This document shows, piece after piece, positions 18,020 through 24,578 of a DNA stretch of 64,000 nt. The stretch covers positions 1 through 64,000 of the forward strand of contig JBCCXD010000013.1 in the NCBI GenBank assembly GCA_039192165.1. Direction: 5' to 3'. The first letter of the stretch is position 1. The number at the start of each line of letters is the position of its first letter. Position numbers and translations under genes: made by a program. The notes beneath the pieces are model-generated. The model searched no databases. It had not been told where the DNA came from and worked only from the letters and a program-made list of their open reading frames with translations. The stretch is from Dinoroseobacter sp039192165 (GTDB taxonomy: Bacteria; Pseudomonadota; Alphaproteobacteria; Rhodobacterales; Rhodobacteraceae).

Positions 18020-18046
18020 GGGGTCGCATCCGCTCTGGATGCCCCC
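18020..18046. other. Stem-loop in divergent leader (importer / cytochrome b561)
   Basis: GGGG (18020-18023), a two-base bulge TC, GCATCC (18026-18031), loop GCTCT, GGATGC (18037-18042) and CCCC (18043-18046) form a ten-pair hairpin with a bulge. It lies about 100 bp before the start of the importer binding protein on the minus strand and about 80 bp before cytochrome b561 on the plus strand. It does not match a riboswitch class that I recognise. Confidence 0.45.
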
Positions 18047-18128
18047 ATAAGAGAGTAGCTTTCGTGACACACGCGCTAGGTATATGCGAGACCTGAAATT
18101 GTGAGACCCGCGGAACGGAGGACGCATC

Positions 18129-18686
18129 ATGTCTGATGTCACCACGAGCTATCGCTTCACAGCGCGACTTCTGCATTGGGCGATCGGACTTTTGATTATT
18201 GCTATGATTCTTGCTGGATTTGCCATGTTGCAGGAGGAGTTGCCCAGATCCGTCCGCAACACCCTTTTCATCTTTCACAAGAACGCGGGTATTCTTGCGC
18301 TGGTCGCGGTAATTGTCCGGCTGGCCTATCGGGCGCTTCATACGCCGCCTGCATTGCCGGAAACTGTTGAACCGATGCAGCGTAGAGCTGCAGCCGTATC
18401 TCATTTCGCGCTGTATGCCTTGATGATCGCCATGCCAATTTTCGGTTATGTGCGCGTTAAGGCGGGTGGCTTTCCCATAGAAAGCCTTGACGCCTGGGGC
18501 GTGCCGTCTCTTGTTCCACGCTCCGACCAACTGGCTTCTTTAGCGAAGTCTGCCCACTACGTAGGGGCGATAGTGATCTCAGTTGTTGTGCTGGCCCACA
18601 TCTCCGCCGCGCTCTATCACGCGCTGGTTCTTAAGGATGGCGTATTTCAAAGAATGTGGTTTTCCGCGTCCAAGGCTGAGAAATAG
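18129..18686 (+). CDS. Cytochrome b561-family di-haem membrane protein
   Basis: This 185-residue protein has four predicted membrane helices and histidines at family positions: RFTARLLHWAIG (helix 1), IFHKNAG (helix 2 start), AAVSHFALYALMIAMP (helix 3) and AHYVGAIVISVVVLAHISAALYHAL (helix 4). These would ligate two b-type haems for electron transfer from the quinone pool, as in CybB. The start ATG 18129 follows a CGGAGGACG site. It is a single gene, divergent from the importer operon. Confidence 0.88.
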   Translation: MSDVTTSYRFTARLLHWAIGLLIIAMILAGFAMLQEELPRSVRNTLFIFHKNAGILALVAVIVRLAYRALHTPPALPETVEPMQRRAAAVSHFALYALMIAMPIFGYVRVKAGGFPIESLDAWGVPSLVPRSDQLASLAKSAHYVGAIVISVVVLAHISAALYHALVLKDGVFQRMWFSASKAEK

Positions 18687-19016
18687 TAAAAGGCCGCTCA
18701 TCTTCGTTGAGTGTTATGTCCGCGCATGCGCCCGAGGGCAAAGAGTGGCGTTGCGAACTTCTGACGTGCATCTGAGACTCTATCAGGTGAACTCTGGCTT
18801 CTCGCGACAGGCGACCGATGTTCCGCGACTTGTGCGGTTCCGGGTCGTAGAAGGCCAATCCGAAAAAACGCATGGACATTACCGACAAAATTTGTCAGGT
18901 ATTGAGGATCCAAGTTTCAGCCCGCAGGGCTCAGCAAGGCTATACCGCTATTTCTCGAGTGCGATAGAACGCGAGGCCTTCATGAACAAATCCCCAATGA
19001 AAGGACTCGGTATCGA
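18687..19016. other. Intergenic stretch without a supported gene
   Basis: A plus-strand frame that begins inside the cytochrome gene runs through here, but it has no ribosome site, no family features and an untypical composition, so I do not call it. I see no strong terminator directly after the cytochrome gene and no repeat. Confidence 0.5.
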
Positions 19017-19529
19017 ATGAGATCTGCCTCTAAAGATACATGTTGTAGCCGGACGCTGGGCGAGAACGAAACGCCCGTCGCGGCATATGGGTACAGCGAC
19101 CTGGAGTTGGTCATTCTCGCAGTGGCCCGGTTCTATTGGCAGGCTTTCGCCGTGCCTGAGTCTCAATCGTGGCTGCTTGCAAGCGACACATGTCGGCGAA
19201 CTTTTCCAGAAGACGTAGCATGTCGGATCGCGACGGCGGTGCTCGATAGCGTCCTTGCTATGCGCAGGTCTCGCTCATCTTGTTTTCACTTCAACAATCC
19301 GAATTGCCCTGGGTGTGCGGAAATTCTTAGCGAGCACGAACGGCAATTCATGAATGTGTTTTCGGCGGTGCACGCGCATAGAAAAGGTCCGGCGCGGACC
19401 CATGCAATGATCCTGTGTGAAGGAGCATGCTCTGATGACTTTCTTGCCAGTCTGGCGGAACTCTCTTCGATGCTGCCCGCATCCCAACACAGGCAGAGGC
19501 GCAGCGCGCGTGCGGCTCGTTTGATTTGA
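19017..19529 (+). CDS. Conserved-looking Cys-rich protein of unknown function
   Basis: This 170-residue soluble protein is not assigned to a known family. Its distinctive part is CFHFNNPNCPGCAEILSEHERQF in the second third, with three cysteines in a CxxC-like setting and a following His, which could bind a metal. Two further cysteines lie near the N-terminus (CC) and in CEGACSDDF. An AAGGA lies 11 bp upstream of ATG 19017. The tail QHRQRRSARAAR is basic. No co-transcribed neighbour exists on the upstream side, and a long hairpin follows. Function unknown. Confidence 0.55.
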   Translation: MRSASKDTCCSRTLGENETPVAAYGYSDLELVILAVARFYWQAFAVPESQSWLLASDTCRRTFPEDVACRIATAVLDSVLAMRRSRSSCFHFNNPNCPGCAEILSEHERQFMNVFSAVHAHRKGPARTHAMILCEGACSDDFLASLAELSSMLPASQHRQRRSARAARLI

Positions 19530-19562
19530 GCTGTGCTGGCCTTGCCGCGCAGTTCAATGTTG

Positions 19563-19617
19563 CCCCCACCGGCGCGCGTTTCGGAGCAAGCGCCGAAGTC
19601 GGATCGGCCGGTGGGGG
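19563..19617. terminator. Long two-tier hairpin downstream of the Cys-rich gene
   Basis: CCCCCACCGG (19563-19572) pairs perfectly with CCGGTGGGGG (19608-19617). Within the loop TTCGG (19580-19584) can pair with CCGAA (19593-19597). The outer ten-pair stem is very stable. The downstream sequence is TCTTCAT rather than a T-run, so it may be an mRNA 3' stabiliser, a small structured RNA or an atypical terminator. Confidence 0.5.
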
Positions 19618-19787
19618 TCTTCATAAAAAGATGGCCACCTTTTTTAGTCGCGCCTGGCGCTTTTTTCGAGTCCTAGACGCGTACTAGAACTGCAGCAGTT
19701 CCCATATTCGGAGGGAAAGCTGAAGGAGGCAAATTCGATCCACGCGGTCTCGATCAGGGGACGTAGAGGACCACAGGAGGTGATGCG

Positions 19788-20858
19788 ATGATCTCGGCGA
19801 CCTATGGCCACCAAGCGCAAGCTGACCTGCCAGGTGTGGCCTTTTCGGCGATGCGACAAATACTGGTTGCTCAGGCCAAAGCCTCCAGCCTGAAGGTACT
19901 TGAGGATGCCCCTGACCGTATCACGCTTGAAACCGCCCATGGGTTGATCGGGCTACGCCCAGGAACCCGTTCGGAAACCGCCGGAATGGTCGCGGCGGTC
20001 GATGGCTACTGGCTGTTTGTGATGAAAAGCGCTGTTGCAAGCCAGATGGCGCACCTTATGCCCGAGGTGGCAAAAGCGATGCGTTGGTCCGATGCGAGTG
20101 CCGAAACCTCGCTTCCCGCAAACTTTACCTTTGCTCAGGCGGTGGACGTGCAGAAACTTGGCGATGTTTTTCTGCGGGTCACACTTCAAGGTGACGACTT
20201 TTCGCGGCATGGCGACGAGTCGATCCACTTTCGGCTTGTTCAGCAGCCACCTGACGCCGAGGTCGAATGGCCACGTGTCGCGCCCAACGGATCGGTTGCG
20301 TGGGCGGAGGGACCTGGCGCGCCGCATCGGCCCGTCTACACCACCCGCTTCATGGATGCCGCGTCCAACACGCTGGTGACAGATGTCTTTCTTCATGAAG
20401 GAGGCCGCACCACTGAGTGGGCGCAGTCCATGCTGGCGGGCGAAAGAAAGGGCCGGGTTGTGGGTGTTCTCGGCCCCTCCGGGGGTGGCCTCCTGAGGGC
20501 AGCCAACGTGCTGATGGCCAGCGACGAAACCGGGTTCCCTGCGGCGGCCAGGCTACTGGAAAACCTTCCTGACGGCGCGCGGGGCGCGCTCTTTCTGGAG
20601 GCCGAGAATGGTGCCCAATGCCAATACCCCATCGACATACCCAACGGGATTGATGTGGTCTGGCTGACCCGTGCAAACGGCAATGTGTTGGCAGATGCAG
20701 TGCTGGAGGCCTTGCCGGATCACAGGGATGCTCATATTTGGTTTGCCGGAGAGCGTCAGCAAGCCACACGGATCCGTGAGGCTGCAAAGTCATCTGGCTG
20801 GGACAAAGACAAACTGCGTATTTCAGGGTTTTGGAGGAGCAGCCTGGATGACGGATGA
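19788..20858 (+). CDS. Siderophore-interacting FAD-binding protein with DUF2218 N-terminus
   Basis: This 356-residue protein combines two parts. Residues about 1-98 (ending HLMPEVAKAMRW) are DUF2218-like. The rest is a ViuB/SIP-family flavin reductase: FLRVTLQGDDFSRHGDESIHFRLV, PVYTTRFMDAASNTLVTDVFLHEGG (flavin-binding barrel), then a NAD(P)H-binding C-terminal domain with VVWLTRANGN. SIPs release iron from ferric siderophores by reduction in the cytoplasm. A CAGGAGGT ribosome site precedes ATG 19788. The next gene overlaps by 11 bp, so the two are expressed together. No siderophore receptor or Fur gene is nearby. Confidence 0.87.
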   Translation: MISATYGHQAQADLPGVAFSAMRQILVAQAKASSLKVLEDAPDRITLETAHGLIGLRPGTRSETAGMVAAVDGYWLFVMKSAVASQMAHLMPEVAKAMRWSDASAETSLPANFTFAQAVDVQKLGDVFLRVTLQGDDFSRHGDESIHFRLVQQPPDAEVEWPRVAPNGSVAWAEGPGAPHRPVYTTRFMDAASNTLVTDVFLHEGGRTTEWAQSMLAGERKGRVVGVLGPSGGGLLRAANVLMASDETGFPAAARLLENLPDGARGALFLEAENGAQCQYPIDIPNGIDVVWLTRANGNVLADAVLEALPDHRDAHIWFAGERQQATRIREAAKSSGWDKDKLRISGFWRSSLDDG

Positions 20859-21633
20859 GGCAAAAAGTGCAGGAAGCTGTGCCAAGCGCTTCTGCGCACG
20901 CATCTCACTTATGGCGTTCCTCGGTATTGCTGGATCTCCGCTGGTCGCCGATCAGGCGTCGGCGCCCGACCCGGTTACCTTTATCATCAACCGAGACGCG
21001 CACGATACGGAAGTCTACGTTTCGCTGCCCGCGCTGGAAATCGAGGCGCTCCTGGGCCAAACTCCAGGCCTTATTTTTAGCGAGAACGGGACTGTTCCGA
21101 TCGGTGAGTTTCAACTCGCCGGCAGCACCGACGTTGCTGACGCGCTTGTTGAGCAAGTGCAGTTGTCTGCTGGCGGATCCGCTGCAGGATTTGAAGCTAT
21201 GTCGCTTATGGTGCATCCGGCCGCGCAGCCCCAGCCCTTTATGACACCTTGGGACGCTGTTGTTGCGACCGCAGTATGTACGGTCGAAGACGACGCTGCC
21301 GCTCTTACCATAGCGGACACCCGTCTGTATTTCGGCTTGTTTGGACGCGGAGTAGGGGGCGATGAGCGCCTGAGGATCGATTTTCCAGACACTGACCGTG
21401 AGGCGCGGGCATATGTCCTGCGCGAGTATTTCGAGGGTCGGTTCGTCCGCGAAACTGCGGGCTATCTGCCGGATGGCGGCCAGCTCGAGGTGGATCGAAT
21501 TTCCAGCTCGGTTGCGCTGGCAAACCCGGCAGCTGTCCGTTGGTTTGTTATGAGTGGCATGGCTGCCGGCCTTGCCTTTGGGGCGATATGGCTGTTCGGA
21601 CCTTTGCGGCGCAGATCGGAGCGTCTTTCGTGA
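20848..21633 (+). CDS. Secreted or membrane-anchored protein of unknown function, coupled to SIP
   Basis: This 261-residue protein has an N-terminal signal-like segment (residues about 12-35), a beta-rich central part without a family match that I recognise, and a C-terminal membrane helix (WFVMSGMAAGLAFGAIWLFG) followed by a basic tail RRRSERLS. That topology places most of the protein in the periplasm, anchored at its C-terminus. ATG 20848 overlaps the end of the SIP gene by 11 bp and has a GGAGGAGC site. It is followed by a hairpin terminator. Perhaps a partner in iron handling; function unknown. Confidence 0.65.
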   Translation: MTDEAKSAGSCAKRFCARISLMAFLGIAGSPLVADQASAPDPVTFIINRDAHDTEVYVSLPALEIEALLGQTPGLIFSENGTVPIGEFQLAGSTDVADALVEQVQLSAGGSAAGFEAMSLMVHPAAQPQPFMTPWDAVVATAVCTVEDDAAALTIADTRLYFGLFGRGVGGDERLRIDFPDTDREARAYVLREYFEGRFVRETAGYLPDGGQLEVDRISSSVALANPAAVRWFVMSGMAAGLAFGAIWLFGPLRRRSERLS

Positions 21634-21634
21634 T

Positions 21635-21676
21635 CGATGGGCGCCTTGCTCATGCAACCGCCCATCGGTTTTCTTC
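21635..21676 (+). terminator. Intrinsic terminator of the SIP operon
   Basis: CGATGGGCG (21635-21643) pairs with CGCCCATCG (21659-21667); TTGC/GCAA adds an inner stem in the loop. TTTTCTTCT follows. It ends the plus-strand SIP operon and faces the end of the minus-strand puf genes. Confidence 0.75.
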
Positions 21677-21748
21677 TATATCAACCCAACTCCAGAGCCG
21701 TCCTTGCAGGTTGGCCTGCTGAGCTATCTTGGTAAACGCAGCAGTCTC

Positions 21749-21970
21749 CTACTCCACAACAAACGAGTCTGGCGTCGGATCGACGGCTTCCTTGGACTCG
21801 GGCGGCAGCAGTGTCCCCACCAGGTGCACACAGAAGATGAACGCCGCAGGCAACAGAAGCACGCCGGCAGCAACCCCCGAACCCTTTAGCATTTGCTTTA
21901 CGATCTCAAAGCGAATGAGCTGCGGTGTCGTATCCTGATGCGTTATCGGATGGTTTTCATTCGTAGCCAT
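21749..21970 (-). CDS. pufX: PufX-like reaction-centre accessory protein
   Basis: This 73-residue protein has one membrane helix. It aligns from memory with Rhodobacter sphaeroides PufX: the segment QMLKGSGVAAGV corresponds to QMMKGAGWAGGV, and HLVGTLLPPESKEAVDP to RVVGRMLPIQENQAPAP. PufX sits in the RC-LH1 core, opens the LH1 ring and permits quinone exchange. The gene begins 18 bp after the pufM stop with a GGGAGG ribosome site, which is the position of pufX in Rhodobacter. The oddity is that the LH1 genes pufB and pufA are missing here. A similar small single-helix protein of other function cannot be fully excluded. Confidence 0.75.
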   Translation of the reverse strand: MATNENHPITHQDTTPQLIRFEIVKQMLKGSGVAAGVLLLPAAFIFCVHLVGTLLPPESKEAVDPTPDSFVVE

Positions 21971-21988
21971 GAGTGATCCTCCCTTCTG

Positions 21989-22912
21989 TCAGTCAAGCGG
22001 CGCATAGCCGTGGTCCTGTGCCCAGACATACCAGTTGTCGACCACGGTCCCGGTCAGAAGAATGCCAATGCCGCCAGTGATCGGGGTTAGGATTGCAAAC
22101 CACCATGCCCAGCGATGGATACCTTCCATTGTCGCGTTGAATCCCATTGTCCAGCGCCAGAAAAGACCCGCACGCTCGGATGCCGTTCCCCGATCCGCGA
22201 TCTGCTCCAGTTCTCGGTCTCCGCCAAACCGCGAGACGGCGAGGATGGTTGCGCCATGCATCGCAAAAAGAAGCGTCGATCCGTAAAGGAAAACGATCGA
22301 GAGCGCGTGGAACGGGTTGTAGAACAGATTTCCGTAAATGACCGAGAAGTTCATCGTCCAGTCAAGATGACTGAACACTCCGTAAGGAACGGCCTCTGAC
22401 CAGCTTCCCATCAAGACAGGACGAATCAATCCAAGAACCAGAAACAGCCAGATGGCGGCGCCGAATGCCCAGAACACGTGCTTGCCCATCTTAAGCTGCT
22501 TGGCGAGGAAGTAGGATCTCGCCCACCAGGTCATAACAGACACGAGCAGAAAGAAACTTGCGATTAGCCACATACCCCCTTCCTGCAAAGGCGGCATGCT
22601 GAGCCCATAGTCGGGCGAAGGCGGTTCAAGCGAGAAGAAAAACAAATCGCGCATAAAGACAGCCGGATTGTAGCCGGCTTGCGCCCAGTAACTCGCGCCG
22701 ACCATGAGAAACCAGATCGCTCCGGTTGCAAGCGACACAACGCCGAGTCCACCCAGGTAGAAAGGCCCAAGCTGCGCGTTTCCAAACCAGCCAATCAGCG
22801 TTGAAAAGCCAGTCTTTGCGCTCCGCTCTTTCATGTCCACGTCTTCGATGACCCCCATTTCAGGGGGGCCTTGGACCTGCAGCTGCGTGAAGATGTTTTG
22901 ATACTCAGCCAT
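21989..22912 (-). CDS. pufM: Photosynthetic reaction centre M subunit
   Basis: This 307-residue protein is full length for the M subunit, with five membrane helices. It contains PYGVFSHLDWT (accessory bacteriochlorophyll ligand), NLFYNPFHALS (special-pair ligand), FAMHGATILAVSRFGGDRELEQ (iron ligands His and Glu) and GFNATMEGIHRWAWW (last iron ligand). The quinone-site Trp in FWRWTMG and the Tyr in FLYGSTLLF are kept. No frameshift or missing ligand is visible, so the protein looks functional. Its ATG overlaps the pufL stop by 8 bp. The start AEYQNIF is the normal M N-terminus. Confidence 0.98.
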   Translation of the reverse strand: MAEYQNIFTQLQVQGPPEMGVIEDVDMKERSAKTGFSTLIGWFGNAQLGPFYLGGLGVVSLATGAIWFLMVGASYWAQAGYNPAVFMRDLFFFSLEPPSPDYGLSMPPLQEGGMWLIASFFLLVSVMTWWARSYFLAKQLKMGKHVFWAFGAAIWLFLVLGLIRPVLMGSWSEAVPYGVFSHLDWTMNFSVIYGNLFYNPFHALSIVFLYGSTLLFAMHGATILAVSRFGGDRELEQIADRGTASERAGLFWRWTMGFNATMEGIHRWAWWFAILTPITGGIGILLTGTVVDNWYVWAQDHGYAPLD

Positions 22913-23753
22913 TTACGCCTCCTTCGATGTCGATCCAGAACGGGAGGTCGACATACCAATACCACCAGTTTGCCCAGGCATCGAACCAGACCGTCCCGGA
23001 GATAACGATGCACACGGCGGACCAGAACCCGGCGTTCAATGCCAGAAGTAATCCGAGCCTGTGGATCCCAAGAGGTCCGATCGAGTAGCCGATAAAGTCG
23101 CGGAAAAACGTGTCTTCGTGGTCCGGGCTCCGCATTTCGTTTCCCTTTTCAGGGTTTGCGGCGGACAGAACCAGTGACCCGTGCAAGGCGAGCGCGAGTG
23201 TCGTCGTGAAGAAGAACGTCACTGCGAGCATATGCGCCGGGTTGTAGTGGAAGTTTCCATAGGCATAGCCAACATTGTTGACCCAATCGAGATGCGACCA
23301 GATCCCGTACGGAAAGCCGTGCCCCCAGGCACCCATCAGTACGGGGCGGATCACAACGAGGGTTGTGTAAGCAAAGATCGCCACACCGAAAGCAATGGGC
23401 ACGTGGTAGCCCATCCCGAGCTTTCGGCAGATCTCGACCTCGCGCAGGGCCCAGCTAATGAAGGCGCCATGTGCGCAGATCGTAATAAGCTGCCAAAGGC
23501 CGCCCTTTGCCAGCGGCGCAACTCCCAGCCCGACTTCAAGCTCCGGGGGTTCAATCGAGATCAGCCAGGGGTTCCAGGTGTCACCCAGCGCGGCCCCGTA
23601 GAATATCAATGACGTCCCCAACAGCGCAAAGAAAAGGGTCGTCACCCCGAAAAAGCCCACGTAGTAGGGGCCAACCCAGAAATCGAACAGATCGCCTCCG
23701 AGGAGCGTGCCCCCTCGAACGCGATACTTCTTCTCGAAAGCTAGCAATGCCAT
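22905..23753 (-). CDS. pufL: Photosynthetic reaction centre L subunit
   Basis: This 282-residue protein is full length for the L subunit, beginning MALLAFEKKYRVRGGTL as in Rhodobacter. Ligand motifs are intact: PYGIWSHLDW (accessory pigment), NFHYNPAHM (special pair), LALHGSLVLSAANPEKG and IGPLGIHRLGL (iron histidines). The proton path to QB, DHEDTFFRD with the Glu/Asp pair, and the Ser of GYSIG are also present. ATG 23753 has an AGGAG site; the frame stays open upstream but without homology. In typical operons pufB and pufA come directly before pufL; here pufQ ends only 168 bp upstream and no antenna gene fits. Confidence 0.98.
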   Translation of the reverse strand: MALLAFEKKYRVRGGTLLGGDLFDFWVGPYYVGFFGVTTLFFALLGTSLIFYGAALGDTWNPWLISIEPPELEVGLGVAPLAKGGLWQLITICAHGAFISWALREVEICRKLGMGYHVPIAFGVAIFAYTTLVVIRPVLMGAWGHGFPYGIWSHLDWVNNVGYAYGNFHYNPAHMLAVTFFFTTTLALALHGSLVLSAANPEKGNEMRSPDHEDTFFRDFIGYSIGPLGIHRLGLLLALNAGFWSAVCIVISGTVWFDAWANWWYWYVDLPFWIDIEGGVNG

Positions 23754-23925
23754 CGGGATCTCCTGTCTTGGAATTCTCCAGGTGTTCCGTCGCGCCTGGT
23801 AGTATGTGAAACATGAGCTTTGTGGGCAGCGATGCGCGGCGAGCTGATGCCCGAAGCGCGCCGAAAGGTGCCCCATGGCGTGCACGGACACGCGACAGCG
23901 ATGCAGAGATCGGTTGGTCTGTCAT
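23581..23925 (-). CDS. Unassigned ORF coupled to pufQ, overlapping pufL start
   Basis: This frame starts MTDQPIS at ATG 23925, whose ATGA overlaps the pufQ stop codon, the arrangement expected of a translationally coupled gene. It runs 114 residues and overlaps the first 173 bases of pufL. The product is basic and has no membrane helix. It does not show the LH1 beta or alpha signatures expected at this place (no His followed by WRPW, no FDPRR). It may be a deletion scar where pufBA stood, or simply a chance frame. I list it because of its exact coupling. Confidence 0.25.
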   Translation of the reverse strand: MTDQPISASLSRVRARHGAPFGALRASARRASLPTKLMFHILPGATEHLENSKTGDPDGIASFREEVSRSRGHAPRRRSVRFLGWPLLRGLFRGDDPFLCAVGDVIDILRGRAG

Positions 23926-24194
23926 GCTGTAAAGATCAGCGGTGCCATGCACCGCGTTTGTCCCAGAGCGCAAGCGATCGGATTGCGCCATGTCTTGCCT
24001 CTGGAAGCGAGAAGTGTGCCAAGGCTCACTGCGCTGGCAATTGGGAGAAGCGTCAGAAAGATAATGGCAAAATACACCCGGTATTCCTGATAGACCTCTA
24101 CCTTCTGCGAACGTCGAATTTGACTGGGCGACGTTTTGGGCTCGACTGCCTCTGTCTTGAACGCGTCAGTGAAGTCTAGTGTGTCATCGAGCAT
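23922..24194 (-). CDS. pufQ: PufQ, bacteriochlorophyll-related assembly protein
   Basis: This 90-residue protein has one membrane helix in EYRVYFAIIFLTLLPIASAV and the tail NPIACALGQTRCMAPLIFTA, matching the PufQ family pattern (YxVYFAxIFxxxLP and a C-terminal TPMIFxA-like end). In Rhodobacter, PufQ is needed for normal bacteriochlorophyll formation and complex assembly and is the first gene of the puf operon. ATG 24194 has GGGAGG upstream, 9 bp away. The N-terminus (residues 1-35) is longer than in many homologues. About 380 bp of regulatory-looking DNA separates it from puhC. Confidence 0.8.
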   Translation of the reverse strand: MLDDTLDFTDAFKTEAVEPKTSPSQIRRSQKVEVYQEYRVYFAIIFLTLLPIASAVSLGTLLASRGKTWRNPIACALGQTRCMAPLIFTA

Positions 24195-24524
24195 TTTGTT
24201 GTTCCCTCCCAAAGTCCAAGCTCGCTCCGAGTGGCACGGGTGCGTTTTGTGGCCGCCCCGGCCAAGGGCGTGGAGAACCCACCGGCCGAGGCATATGCAA
24301 AACCCTCGGACCCGCTCGGGGCCGATGGATCCTTACAGTTGGAGAACTGGCGCGATGCTTGTTCGACTTAGGGGATTTTCGCCCCTTAGCTGCCGAGAAA
24401 GCCATTACACAGAAGGGTCCGTTTGCTCATTCGGATGCGGACAATTGCGGAGAATGCCGGGCTCATCCGAAACGGAAAATCCTGTGTAGCTCTTAGGTCA
24501 CTTCACGGAAAGATGCTGAAGTAC

Positions 24525-24541
24525 TTGACCGTAATAGTCAA
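24525..24541. promoter_or_regulatory. TTGA-N9-TCAA inverted repeat upstream of pufQ
   Basis: TTGACCGTAATAGTCAA is an inverted repeat (with flanking C/G, arms CTTGAC and GTCAAG). A second copy of the pattern, TTGA-N9-TCAA with AGTCAA in common, lies upstream of puhC. The 17-bp spacing does not fit the FnrL consensus TTGAT-N4-ATCAA, so the binding protein is unknown. Confidence 0.5.
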
Positions 24542-24549
24542 GATATAAT

Positions 24550-24564
24550 GACATAGGAAATGTC
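24550..24564. promoter_or_regulatory. GACAT-N5-ATGTC palindrome
   Basis: GACATAGGAAATGTC is a 15-bp interrupted palindrome that overlaps the TGT-N12-ACA site by four bases and lies 8 bp from the 17-bp inverted repeat. Clustering of three symmetrical sites suggests a control region. Confidence 0.4.
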
Positions 24565-24578
24565 TAGTTGGGTTTACA
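24561..24578. promoter_or_regulatory. Possible PpsR/CrtJ site (TGT-N12-ACA)
   Basis: TGTCTAGTTGGGTTTACA fits TGT-N12-ACA, the target of the photosynthesis repressor PpsR/CrtJ. It overlaps the puhC stop codon and is about 380 bp before pufQ. Single sites occur by chance, and PpsR usually binds pairs, so this is tentative. Confidence 0.4.

Larger units (their letters stand above)
24195..24573 (-). promoter_or_regulatory. Leader/control region between puhC and pufQ
   Basis: This gap holds no LH1 gene: I read all three minus-strand frames and found only 18- and 26-residue frames without LH1 features. It contains a 17-bp inverted repeat, a GACAT-N5-ATGTC palindrome, a TGT-N12-ACA site and a hairpin AGGGG/CCCCT (24370-24386). 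A long untranslated leader before pufQ is the simplest reading. Confidence 0.55.

Noticed and set aside
17921..18128. TPP riboswitch before the NMT1-type importer
   Set aside because: The conserved CTGAGA and GAACCTGAT-type segments are absent from the leader on the minus strand.
18687..19020. Plus-strand frame of 145 residues starting inside cytochrome b561
   Set aside because: It overlaps a well-supported gene in another frame, has no ribosome site and shows no domain or helix pattern.
24195..24573. Possible hidden pufB/pufA genes in the puhC-pufQ gap
   Set aside because: Reading the minus strand in all frames gave only 18- and 26-codon frames, none with the LH1 His or WRPW/FDPRR signatures.
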